Source: JBFKOL01 sp041628815
Lineage (GTDB): Bacteria > Bacteroidota > Bacteroidia > Chitinophagales > Saprospiraceae
Reading direction: 5' to 3'
NCBI GenBank assembly: GCA_041628815.1
Contig: JBFKOL010000290.1
Span: forward strand, 1-5,766
Length of the DNA: 5,766 nucleotides
Shown: in pieces, positions 1 to 5,633 of the stretch
How positions within the stretch are numbered: the stretch's first letter is position 1
Layout of the letters: the number at the start of each line of letters is the position of its first letter
Notes under the pieces: generated by a model
What the model was told of the DNA's origin: nothing
The model's database searches: none
Seen by the model: the letters and a program-made list of their open reading frames with translations, nothing else
Translations under genes and position numbers: made by a program

Positions 1-1
1 C

Positions 2-112
2 TTTGGTCTACAGGAAATATTCGAAGTACTCGAAGGCCTTTACCCGGGGATTTCCATTGAAAATACAGGTGAGAAAAATTATACCGTCAGTGGTCTGTCC
101 TGTGCAGAATAA
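2..112 (+). CDS. C-terminal end of a probable FecR-type anti-sigma factor (partial)
   Basis: An open frame enters from the left edge and gives 36 codons before TAA at 110-112. The peptide contains LQEIFEVLEGLYPGISIE followed by a short strand-like stretch (KNYTVSG). This helix-then-strand pattern fits the end of the C-terminal domain (DUF4974 type) of Bacteroidota FecR-like proteins, which sit in the inner membrane and pass a signal from an STN-domain TonB receptor to an ECF sigma factor. The assignment rests on this short match plus context: the next gene, 77 bp downstream on the same strand, is a TonB receptor with an STN domain, the usual partner. Only the tail is visible, so another protein ending in an alpha/beta domain cannot be excluded. 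Confidence 0.45.
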   Translation, partial: FGLQEIFEVLEGLYPGISIENTGEKNYTVSGLSCAE

Positions 113-132
113 AATTTCATTAACATATTAAG

Positions 133-164
133 TTTTTTAGTCATACTTGCTTTACCTATCTTTG
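133..164 (+). promoter_or_regulatory. Candidate Bacteroidota housekeeping promoter for the TonB receptor gene
   Basis: TATCTTTG at 157-164 matches the Bacteroidota -7 consensus TAnnTTTG at every fixed position. A T-rich block (TTTT at 133-136) lies 20 bases upstream, near where the -33 TTTG element belongs, but lacks its G. The predicted start of transcription is about 168-172, giving a leader of only about 20 bases before the TTG start at 190. The receptor and lipoprotein could therefore be transcribed separately from the upstream FecR-like gene. Confidence 0.5.
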
Positions 165-189
165 ATAGCTGGGTCAATGCAGTGTCTAT

Positions 190-2865
190 TTGAATCTTGC
201 AGTTATAACTAAACGGCACAAGGGCCTCTGGGTCCTTTTACCCTGGCTTTTCTTCTATACAACTATGTATAGCCAGGGTCTCCCCGATGAAGTCACGGTG
301 GATATTTCATTTGTAGAAATTCCACTGGACAGTGCCTTTCTTCTACTCAGCAAGGAAAGCGGCATTAATATTTCTTACGATACAAGAGTGCTTCCTTCAA
401 GTAAATTAGTGTCCGCAGCTCCCAACAACTTGCGACTTGGGCTCGTACTTGACGATATCCTCTTCGGTACAAAACTCAAATACCGGATCATCGGAAATCA
501 GCTGATTATAGTACCTGACGAATCCCTAAATAAACAAAAACACATTACCGTAAGCGGCATCATTAAAGATGGCCGAACCGGCGAACGGCTCGAATATGCC
601 AGTATATACACCGGGTTTGGAGAACGAGGTACGGCATCTTCGGAATACGGTCAATACAGTTTCCGAATACCTGTCGGGAGACAACTGTTGCATTATTCAT
701 ACCTCGGTTATTCCGAAAAAGCATTCGATGTTGACCTGTACAACGATACGACCATTCATATAGATCTTTTCACCAACAACCAATTGAATGAAATATTCGT
801 CACGGAAAAAGTACCTGAAAGATTCAAACAAACCGAACAATACGATGAGGTGCCCGTTGAAATGCTCAATACTACGGGTGGACTGCTAGGAGAACCGGAT
901 ATCTTCCGAATGATGCACCTCAGATCCGGAGTTGTTTCAGGGGCAGACGGCTTTGGCGGATTGCACGTAAGAGGAGGATCGATGGATCAAAATCTGATTC
1001 TGTTAGATGGTGTGCCTGTCTACAACGCGGGACATGCATTGGGTTTGTTCAGTATTTTCAATCCCAGTGCAATTAAGAGTGCTAAACTCATTAAAGCGGG
1101 CTTTCCTTCGCGGTATGGGGGACGTCTTTCGTCTGTACTTGACATAAGAACGAAAAATGGTAACAACCAGTTCTTACAAGGCGATGTCTCAGCCAATCCG
1201 CTAATGATTCGAGGTTCAATAGAAGGACCCATCAAAAAAGGTCGGAGTTCCTTTATCGTTTCGGGTCGTCGCACCATCGTTGACCCTTGGCTTCAACCCC
1301 TGTCCAAATACCAGTTTAGCCAAAAAGACGAGGAAGGTAAAGTCCAGTTTTACTTTTACGATTTCAATGCTAAGATCAATAGCCAAATTGGCGACAGGGA
1401 TGAAGTTTACCTGAGTATATATGCAGGACAGGATCAATATGAAAACGAATTGACATCGTTCATTCGCGATGGGACGAATGTCTCTTCGGAAGAATTGGAG
1501 TTGAACGCGTGGAGTTGGGGAAACAGCATTGGCACAGTACGTTGGAGACACATTTTCAGTCGTAAGATATTCTCCAACTTATCGGTAAGTTATTCCGATT
1601 TCAATTTCGAAAACTTCGATTTTGACCGGTCGGTGGTGGACCCAAATGGAGAACCCCTTACGGGATATCAGGCTAGGATCTTTAATTCATCCATCGCCAA
1701 TTTTATTGTCTCCTTGGAGTTGGATTTCTTTATAGCCAAAGGTTTGTCCTTTAAAGCAGGAAGCCATTACACCGGCCACCGCATTAGTCCTGGAGTCAGC
1801 TTTTCCTCTACCAGCGACAACCTCTTCCATGCTGTGGAAAGAGTCACTCCTGACGACCTTAAGCAAGGCTTTACACCACCGGTATTGGAAGGCCGTGAGA
1901 TACGTCTCTATTCCCAGGCCGAATGGTCACCATTAACATGGCTTACGGCCAATATGGGTATACACATTTCGTCGATACAGACTGACGTTAAGTCCTATCG
2001 ATCCCTTCAACCACGCGTCAATCTGCAAATGAATGTCGCACCGGCGATAACCGCAAAATTGGCGTACAGCGAAATGGATCAGTATCTGCACCTGCTTTCT
2101 TCCAGCGGACTCGGCCTGCCCAACGATGTCTGGATTCCCAGTACCGGTGAAATTGCACCTCAGCGTTCAAAGCAGGTTGCTTTGTCTATAAGTTGGAGAA
2201 ACAATGAATATTTATCATGGAGAATGGGCGCGTACCGCAAAGAATATTCGAATATTACGGGTATTGCAGAAGGCAGCATCTTTGACATCAGGGAGGGGAT
2301 AGACTGGCAAAGCCAGGTACCTGTGGGAACGGGTGAGGCTTACGGATGGGAAATCGAAATCGAAAAAAGGGTAGGTGGGTTGAAGGGATGGTTCAACTAC
2401 AGCTGGTCTAAGTCAAAGCGTACGTTTGATGATATCAACAATGGACAGCAGTATTTCGCGAGACAAGACCGAAGACACGCATTCAATGCCAATGTACTGG
2501 TACAATTCAATAAAAATCTGGAATTCACAAGCTCGTGGACATGGTATTCTGGAAGTCCGTTTACTGTTCCAACCTCCATAGACCCGGTACCTACCCAAAA
2601 TGGTTTTGAATTGATACCTCAGTATTCTTCAATCAATAATATACGTTTACCGGATTACCATAAACTTGATTTCTCCTTCAATTTTTATACAAACTACGGT
2701 TGGGGATCTCAAAAACTATCGGTAGGCGCCTACAATGCTTACAACCGCAATAATCCTTTCTACATTGACGTAGTCCGTGATCCCTTCCACAACAACAGTT
2801 TTAAGTTGCAGTCAGTCCACATTGTTCCGCTGTTGCCCTTTGTAAGTTTTGGCCTTGCATTCTAA
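190..2865 (+). CDS. TonB-dependent outer-membrane receptor with STN signalling domain and carboxypeptidase-regulatory-like domain
   Basis: The 891-residue product is an outer-membrane transporter expected to import a ligand using TonB/ExbBD energy. Domains in order: signal peptide about 1-29 (KRHK, then a hydrophobic run, cleavage near YSQ/G); STN domain about 35-110, which in FecA-type receptors contacts the FecR anti-sigma protein; carboxypeptidase-regulatory-like beta-sandwich about 118-192 (VSGIIKDGRTGERLEYASIY, then SYLGY); plug about 220-322 with LHVRGGSMDQNLILLDGVP and AGFPSRYGGRLSSVLDIR; beta-barrel from about 330 ending in a terminal phenylalanine (SFGLAF), as is usual for barrel insertion. 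The TTG start is chosen because an in-frame TAG lies at 166-168, no ATG, GTG or other TTG occurs in frame between it and 190, and the next in-frame ATG falls inside the signal peptide. An out-of-frame ATG at 177 overlaps the start. The DUF4249-like lipoprotein follows after 89 bp. Substrate is unknown; family and topology are secure. Confidence 0.95.
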   Translation: MNLAVITKRHKGLWVLLPWLFFYTTMYSQGLPDEVTVDISFVEIPLDSAFLLLSKESGINISYDTRVLPSSKLVSAAPNNLRLGLVLDDILFGTKLKYRIIGNQLIIVPDESLNKQKHITVSGIIKDGRTGERLEYASIYTGFGERGTASSEYGQYSFRIPVGRQLLHYSYLGYSEKAFDVDLYNDTTIHIDLFTNNQLNEIFVTEKVPERFKQTEQYDEVPVEMLNTTGGLLGEPDIFRMMHLRSGVVSGADGFGGLHVRGGSMDQNLILLDGVPVYNAGHALGLFSIFNPSAIKSAKLIKAGFPSRYGGRLSSVLDIRTKNGNNQFLQGDVSANPLMIRGSIEGPIKKGRSSFIVSGRRTIVDPWLQPLSKYQFSQKDEEGKVQFYFYDFNAKINSQIGDRDEVYLSIYAGQDQYENELTSFIRDGTNVSSEELELNAWSWGNSIGTVRWRHIFSRKIFSNLSVSYSDFNFENFDFDRSVVDPNGEPLTGYQARIFNSSIANFIVSLELDFFIAKGLSFKAGSHYTGHRISPGVSFSSTSDNLFHAVERVTPDDLKQGFTPPVLEGREIRLYSQAEWSPLTWLTANMGIHISSIQTDVKSYRSLQPRVNLQMNVAPAITAKLAYSEMDQYLHLLSSSGLGLPNDVWIPSTGEIAPQRSKQVALSISWRNNEYLSWRMGAYRKEYSNITGIAEGSIFDIREGIDWQSQVPVGTGEAYGWEIEIEKRVGGLKGWFNYSWSKSKRTFDDINNGQQYFARQDRRHAFNANVLVQFNKNLEFTSSWTWYSGSPFTVPTSIDPVPTQNGFELIPQYSSINNIRLPDYHKLDFSFNFYTNYGWGSQKLSVGAYNAYNRNNPFYIDVVRDPFHNNSFKLQSVHIVPLLPFVSFGLAF

Positions 2866-2875
2866 TACATTAGAA
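2860..2875. repeat. 16-bp inverted repeat across the receptor stop codon
   Basis: TTCTAAT-AC-ATTAGAA is a perfect 7+2+7 inverted repeat that includes the TAA stop at 2863-2865. It lacks a GC-rich stem or T tract, so it is not a convincing terminator. It lies about 40 bp upstream of a candidate internal promoter and could be an operator or chance in AT-rich sequence. Confidence 0.4.
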
Positions 2876-2892
2876 ATATCAGTAATGTATAC

Positions 2893-2920
2893 TTTGTTTA
2901 TCTTGAGACTGTTATATTTG
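2893..2920 (+). promoter_or_regulatory. Candidate internal promoter ahead of the DUF4249 lipoprotein gene
   Basis: TATATTTG at 2913-2920 matches TAnnTTTG exactly. TTTG at 2893-2896 could be the upstream element, but the 16-base spacing is shorter than the usual 19-21. Predicted transcription would begin near 2925, about 30 bases before the lipoprotein start. If active it would allow the lipoprotein to be made at a different level from the receptor. Confidence 0.35.
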
Positions 2921-2954
2921 TATTGTCTATTTATTTCGGCTACTGACAAGGTCT

Positions 2955-3914
2955 ATGACAAGAAGCAAAAGGTGGTATCCAGGTGTCTGGTTGCTTTTCG
3001 CATTAGTTTGTGTGATGTTTTCCTGCAGGGAAGACTTCTATACGCTTGTGCCAGAAACACAACCCACCTATAGTTTATTTGCCGAGCTTTCTCCCGGTGC
3101 CCCAGTAGAGGTGGTTATACTTTCGAATGCTGCTTTTGGTTCTGAATCGACGATACTGCATCGCGAAGATGCCGATCTCAACCTGACAGGTTCTGGAATG
3201 CAGGGTAAACAGATCCCGCTGGCCTATGATGAAGAAAGACAAAGATATCTCGTAGATGCACAATTATTTAAACCCAGGGAAAAAGGCACCTACGAAATCA
3301 AAGCCATGATACCCGGTGCGGAAATGGACACCTTAAAATCGAGAACTTACATTCCGGCAATTAACCGCATCAAGGATATTTCTATAGTTTCCAATACCAG
3401 ATATAGGGTATCTGATCAGAATTTCAATCATCTTCTAAAGGTAGTTGTAACGTTGAATGATCCTGTCGAAATACCTGCTTACTTCCAATTGATTCCGCGA
3501 CGAGCCATTTCAGAGTTCCGCATTGGTCAAAATGGAAACGTACATATTACCGACAGCGGAGAGTATGAAAACATGGAGATTACTGCGATTAACGCAGCGC
3601 GTAATGCTGTCAACCAATTGGTACATACCGAAGGACTGTTTGTTGATTTTTCCAGGTTGGATGGCCAGAGAATTGAGTTTTCTCTGACTTTACGAAGACC
3701 TTTGTCCGAGGCTAAGGATATACTGGATCGCATTCAGTTTGAGCTTCGCAGCTTGTCTCCCGAATTATTTGCTTATCACATACAACTACATCGGAGAAAA
3801 GTGAGTCAACAAGCAGATTACTCCTATGCCATTACCGGTTATACCAACATAGATAATGGAAATGGCGTATTTGGCTCATTCAGTTCTTCTTATACATCCG
3901 TTAAACTCAAATAA
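2955..3914 (+). CDS. DUF4249-like surface lipoprotein, partner of the TonB receptor
   Basis: The 319-residue product begins with a lipoprotein signal: RSKR, a hydrophobic run (VWLLFALVCVMF), then SC with the lipidated cysteine at about residue 24. The residues after it (C-R-E-D) resemble the Bacteroidota surface-export signal, so the mature protein probably sits on the outside of the outer membrane. The body is beta-rich: an early strand pattern (YSLFAELSPGAPVEVVILS), then GTYEIKAMIPGAEMDTLKS ending in a TYIP-like strand. This resembles the DUF4249 family, whose members commonly follow STN or carboxypeptidase-regulatory TonB receptors in this phylum. By analogy with SusD it may capture ligand for the receptor, but that role is inference. 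The ATG at 2955 is chosen because it gives a compact signal peptide. The match to DUF4249 is from pattern, position and length; the residues are divergent. Confidence 0.75.
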   Translation: MTRSKRWYPGVWLLFALVCVMFSCREDFYTLVPETQPTYSLFAELSPGAPVEVVILSNAAFGSESTILHREDADLNLTGSGMQGKQIPLAYDEERQRYLVDAQLFKPREKGTYEIKAMIPGAEMDTLKSRTYIPAINRIKDISIVSNTRYRVSDQNFNHLLKVVVTLNDPVEIPAYFQLIPRRAISEFRIGQNGNVHITDSGEYENMEITAINAARNAVNQLVHTEGLFVDFSRLDGQRIEFSLTLRRPLSEAKDILDRIQFELRSLSPELFAYHIQLHRRKVSQQADYSYAITGYTNIDNGNGVFGSFSSSYTSVKLK

Positions 3915-3951
3915 GACCAGTTTTACCGGTTGAGATCAGAAACTTTCTTAC

Positions 3952-3983
3952 TTGCTCGTAGGGGTAAACTACGCGACATTTTG
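3952..3983 (+). promoter_or_regulatory. Possible promoter and dyad upstream of the Crp/Fnr regulator gene
   Basis: The 96 bases between the lipoprotein gene and the regulator hold TTG at 3952-3954 and TTTG at 3980-3983, a spacing roughly right for a Bacteroidota promoter, but the TA of the -7 box is missing. Between them lies an inverted repeat, CGTAG (3957-3961) and CTACG (3969-3973) separated by seven bases, which would overlap the polymerase site and could be an operator. No terminator is visible after the lipoprotein gene, so readthrough from upstream is also possible. Confidence 0.25.
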
Positions 3984-4010
3984 TCTTAAGGATGTAAAGA
4001 AAAGTCGATT

Positions 4011-4715
4011 ATGTCCACACAATCTCAACCCAAAGAAACCGTCGAACTGAACGATGTACTTCGGTCTATCTCCTTTTTACGGCACGCCACCGATGAAGAA
4101 ATTCGATTTCTCGCTATGAACAGCGAAACAGCCAGATGTTCCAGATTTGAGATCATCTACCACAAAGGATCGCCCAGCCAGAATTTGTACATCGTATTGA
4201 ATGGTATTGTAAAAGTGAGTGCCCATTCCGTACTGGCAAAAGAAGTCATCCGGTGTATCGTACATACCAACATGATATTCGGGGAGGGTAGTGTGACTGG
4301 CGAACTGGAAAGAAGTGCCGTGGCACAGGTATTGGACAAGAAGACGGAAATCCTCGCCATGAACTCTCGAGCTTTTAAACGCGTAATGATGCAGAATGGC
4401 CAGGTAGCTGTTGATTTTCTGAATATAGTGGGTAGCAAATTAAGATCGTGCCAGTCCAGGCTGGAGTCGGTCATAGTTGAAGATGCACGTACTCGAGTAA
4501 TCAATTTTCTCAAAGAAAATGCAAAATCCTATGGCAACAAGGTAGGATTCAACGAGTTGCTCCTAAAACACAGTTTTACGCAACAAGATATTGCCGATTT
4601 TACGGGGACGAGTCGACAAACTGTGACAACTGTCTTGAACGATCTCAAAAGATCCAACATCATCAGCCTGGACAGGAGGCGTATCCTGATCAGAGACTTT
4701 GCCCAGCTTTCCTGA
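4011..4715 (+). CDS. Crp/Fnr-family transcriptional regulator
   Basis: The 234-residue protein has an N-terminal cyclic-nucleotide-binding-type beta-roll (about 20-125), a dimerisation helix (about 126-160), and a C-terminal winged helix (about 165-230). The helix-turn-helix is at about 189-212 (FTQQDIADFTGTSRQTVTTVLN). Like E. coli CRP, the roll keeps a phosphate-binding-cassette-like pattern: G91-E92 and R101-S102-A103, so binding of a cyclic nucleotide is possible but unproven. The recognition helix has R-Q-T-V where E. coli CRP has R-E-T-V, and a threonine at the position of CRP Arg185, so its target is unlikely to be the classic CRP site. The three cysteines (43, 82, 147) do not form an FNR-like N-terminal cluster, which argues against an iron-sulfur oxygen sensor. 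Its regulon is unknown; the adjacent uptake genes are a possible target. Confidence 0.92.
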   Translation: MSTQSQPKETVELNDVLRSISFLRHATDEEIRFLAMNSETARCSRFEIIYHKGSPSQNLYIVLNGIVKVSAHSVLAKEVIRCIVHTNMIFGEGSVTGELERSAVAQVLDKKTEILAMNSRAFKRVMMQNGQVAVDFLNIVGSKLRSCQSRLESVIVEDARTRVINFLKENAKSYGNKVGFNELLLKHSFTQQDIADFTGTSRQTVTTVLNDLKRSNIISLDRRRILIRDFAQLS

Positions 4716-4735
4716 ACAAAATAGACCAACTTAAG

Positions 4736-4751
4736 TCAGCCATAAGGCTGA
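4736..4751 (+). terminator. Weak hairpin after the Crp/Fnr gene
   Basis: TCAGCC (4736-4741) pairs with GGCTGA (4746-4751) around an ATAA loop, 21 bases past the regulator stop codon. The sequence that follows is A/T-rich but interrupted (ATTCCCAAATTTATT), so termination would be weak. Confidence 0.35.
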
Positions 4752-4767
4752 ATTCCCAAATTTATTC

Positions 4768-4781
4768 TCCGCTAGTGCGGA
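4768..4781 (-). terminator. Weak hairpin after the small HTH gene
   Basis: TCCGC and GCGGA form a five-bp stem with a four-base loop, 11 bases beyond the minus-strand stop codon. Read on the minus strand the tail is GAATAAATTT, only partly U-rich. Its position between convergent genes suits a terminator, but the stem is short. Confidence 0.3.
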
Positions 4782-4791
4782 TGTTAAACGA

Positions 4792-5037
4792 TCAATTGGA
4801 CTGTGCCAAGATTTCCTTGGCCAGTTTCAATATTTTATCGTCATCTAAACTTACTATGCCGCCTTCCGGGCCAGCTTGTCGATGGAACCCCACGATTTGT
4901 CCGTCTACATACTTCTTGGCACCGAAGTAATTGCGAACAGTCTGCTCATCGATGTTTAATTCCTTGGCAATGCGACTTATACTACCAGTTGGCAGGGCGT
5001 GCTTAATTCTCCTAAGCTCATCGTAAGTGATGTTCAT
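4792..5037 (-). CDS. Small helix-turn-helix DNA-binding protein (81 aa)
   Basis: This is a short all-helical protein. Residues about 18-40 form a clear helix-turn-helix: SISRIAKELN, a turn at ID, then the recognition helix EQTVRNYFGA. A conserved-looking middle follows (about 42-62), with a glycine-rich GPEGG turn, then a C-terminal amphipathic helix (DDKILKLAKEILAQ). I recognise the style from small Bacteroidota proteins annotated only as DNA-binding, but know no assigned function. It has no sensor domain, so it probably acts as a dimer or as an architectural or repressor protein. The ATG at 5035-5037 gives a sensible N-terminus; no Shine-Dalgarno sequence is visible, as is normal in this phylum. 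It is convergent with the Crp/Fnr gene. Inverted repeats in its own upstream region suggest possible autoregulation. Confidence 0.85.
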   Translation of the reverse strand: MNITYDELRRIKHALPTGSISRIAKELNIDEQTVRNYFGAKKYVDGQIVGFHRQAGPEGGIVSLDDDKILKLAKEILAQSN

Positions 5038-5060
5038 TTCAATCTATTTGGTTTACGGTG

Positions 5061-5091
5061 ATAAATTATAAAATTGCCATCAAATTTGAAA
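5061..5091 (-). promoter_or_regulatory. Possible promoter of the small HTH gene
   Basis: On the minus strand TTTC (5091-5088) is followed after 19 bases by TAATTTAT (5068-5061). Spacing is right for a Bacteroidota promoter, but both boxes deviate from TTTG and TAnnTTTG. The leader would be about 20-27 bases. Confidence 0.3.
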
Positions 5092-5117
5092 GGATCTATA
5101 TCACATTCTTTTGATGG
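5077..5117. repeat. Widely spaced inverted repeat in the HTH gene promoter region
   Basis: CCATCAAA (5077-5084) and TTTGATGG (5110-5117) are perfect 8-bp inverted arms, 33 bp apart centre to centre, or about three helical turns. They flank the proposed -33 region of the small HTH gene, an arrangement compatible with a dimeric regulator binding two same-face half-sites. Confidence 0.4.
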
Positions 5118-5202
5118 TACCAAGCAGTACAAAATGGACCAGTAACCGTCAAAGAAGGACAAATGGCGACAATTCAAATACAAATATTCGAATAGTTCCT
5201 AA

Positions 5203-5231
5203 CTTGTGGACAGCTTGAAGCTGTCGGCAAG
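5203..5231. repeat. Near-perfect dyad / stem-loop in the intergenic region
   Basis: GACAGCTT-G-AAGCTGTC (5209-5225) is an 8+1+8 dyad, extended outward by CTTG (5203-5206) and CAAG (5228-5231) with two imperfect pairs between. A second small dyad, GGCAA and TTGCC (5226-5240), overlaps it. No U tract follows on either strand, so it is not a good intrinsic terminator. It could be a protein site or a structured transcript; no gene clearly owns it. Confidence 0.45.
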
Positions 5232-5400
5232 TTCTTTGCCATTACATATTTTCAAATCTTATGCTTTGATTTACAGGCCTTTGTAGAAAGTTATCCACCC
5301 GAAAGATATTCTCCTTCCTGATTGAGAAACACCCAGTATACCGCGACAGAAATACCTATGGATAAGAGAGAAAATTGGAATGTGTTGCAGATAGGATGGT

Positions 5401-5437
5401 AAAAAGAAAATGCCCGTATATCTCACATATACGGGCA
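5401..5437 (-). terminator. Strong intrinsic terminator of small-RNA module B
   Basis: TGCCCGTATAT (5411-5421) pairs perfectly with ATATACGGGCA (5427-5437) around a five-base loop. On the minus strand the stem is followed by TTTTCTTTTT (5410-5401), a clear U tract. On the plus strand the stem is followed by mixed sequence, so the direction is minus. Confidence 0.8.
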
Positions 5438-5443
5438 CTACTC

Positions 5444-5460
5444 ATTTAATAACCAAAACT
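5444..5460 (-). repeat. Shared 17-base segment, copy B
   Basis: On the minus strand this reads AGTTTTGGTTATTAAAT and is identical to the copy at 5617-5633. In both places it follows promoter signals and precedes a terminator hairpin, while the rest of the two modules is unrelated. Confidence 0.85.
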
Positions 5461-5472
5461 CAATATAATGTA

Positions 5473-5489
5473 TGCAAAGAATGTGCCAA
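5473..5489 (-). promoter_or_regulatory. Sigma-54 (RpoN) -24/-12 promoter of small RNA B
   Basis: The minus strand reads TTGGCACATTCTTTGCA. The invariant GG and GC are separated by exactly ten bases, and both blocks (TTGGCAC and TTGCA) match the RpoN consensus nearly completely. The predicted start site coincides with the shared 17-base segment, which supports the call independently. Sigma-54 promoters need an enhancer-binding activator; its site is not evident, though the region up to 5570 could hold it. A TTG-N19-TATATTGA reading of the same bases as a weak housekeeping promoter is possible. Confidence 0.6.
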
Positions 5490-5514
5490 GTATTTTCTAA
5501 CCCCGCTGCCTGTT

Positions 5515-5530
5515 AATTTAACCTAAAACT
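5515..5530 (-). repeat. Degenerate third copy of the shared segment
   Basis: The minus strand reads AGTTTTAGGTTAAATT, which aligns to the shared segment with one inserted and two missing bases. No clear promoter or terminator flanks it, so it may be a decayed module or chance similarity in AT-rich DNA. Confidence 0.3.
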
Positions 5531-5570
5531 TTCGGGCGTCTCGTAAGTTTGTGTTCTTGTTAATTATAGG

Positions 5571-5601
5571 AAAAAAAAAAAGCTCGGAGCTTTCTCCGAG
5601 C
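5571..5601 (-). terminator. Strong intrinsic terminator of small-RNA module A
   Basis: GCTCGGAG (5582-5589) pairs with CTCCGAGC (5594-5601) around a four-base loop. On the minus strand the stem is followed by eleven T residues (5581-5571). This is a near-ideal rho-independent terminator in the minus direction. Confidence 0.85.
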
Positions 5602-5616
5602 AAAACGAATTTTACA

Positions 5617-5633
5617 ATTTAATAACCAAAACT
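5617..5633 (-). repeat. Shared 17-base segment, copy A
   Basis: Identical over 17 bases to the copy at 5444-5460, in the same orientation and at the same place relative to promoter and terminator. The two copies start 173 bp apart. Confidence 0.85.

Larger units (their letters stand above)
5401..5462 (-). ncRNA. Candidate small RNA B, sigma-54-type promoter (about 62 nt)
   Basis: Predicted from signals only. The sigma-54 element at 5489-5473 places the start of transcription about 12 bases downstream of its GC, near 5462. The 17-base shared segment lies at 5460-5444, directly at the predicted 5' end, and the intrinsic terminator ends near 5401. There is no ATG-initiated frame of useful length inside. 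The 5' third looks unstructured and available for pairing; the rest is the terminator stem. It resembles no RNA family I can name. The alternative is that the terminator simply ends a longer transcript from the right, but the RNA A terminator intervenes. Confidence 0.5.

Noticed and set aside
1020..1551. Two overlapping minus-strand frames (85 and 111 codons) inside the receptor gene
   Set aside because: They lie entirely within a confidently assigned 891-residue coding frame and show no recognisable domain.
2849..3073. Plus-strand 74-codon frame overlapping the receptor end and lipoprotein start
   Set aside because: Out-of-frame shadow of the lipoprotein gene, whose signal peptide and lipobox-type cysteine identify the true frame.
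4157..4513. Minus-strand 118-codon frame inside the Crp/Fnr gene
   Set aside because: Antisense shadow of a well-supported gene; low-complexity, no domain pattern.
5174..5242. Minus-strand 22-codon frame MAKNLPTASSCPQVRNYSNI...
   Set aside because: Very short, spans the stem-loop, no promoter or family resemblance.
5291..5299. DnaA-box-like TTATCCACC, with a poorer match at 5206-5214, near an AT-rich stretch: possible replication origin
   Set aside because: Only one good box and one weak match; an origin would show a cluster of boxes. The AT-rich stretch is explained as well by promoters and operators.
5463..5500. Plus-strand mini-frame MYAKNVPSIF following the AATAACCAAAACT leader-like sequence
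   Set aside because: Nine to ten codons only; the same bases form the minus-strand sigma-54 promoter, and the hairpin U tracts show that transcription direction is minus.
5444..5633. Repeats considered as a CRISPR array or as insertion-sequence ends
   Set aside because: Only two exact copies, 17 bases, same orientation, 173 bp apart with unequal intervening content; no inverted termini, target duplication or cas/transposase gene.
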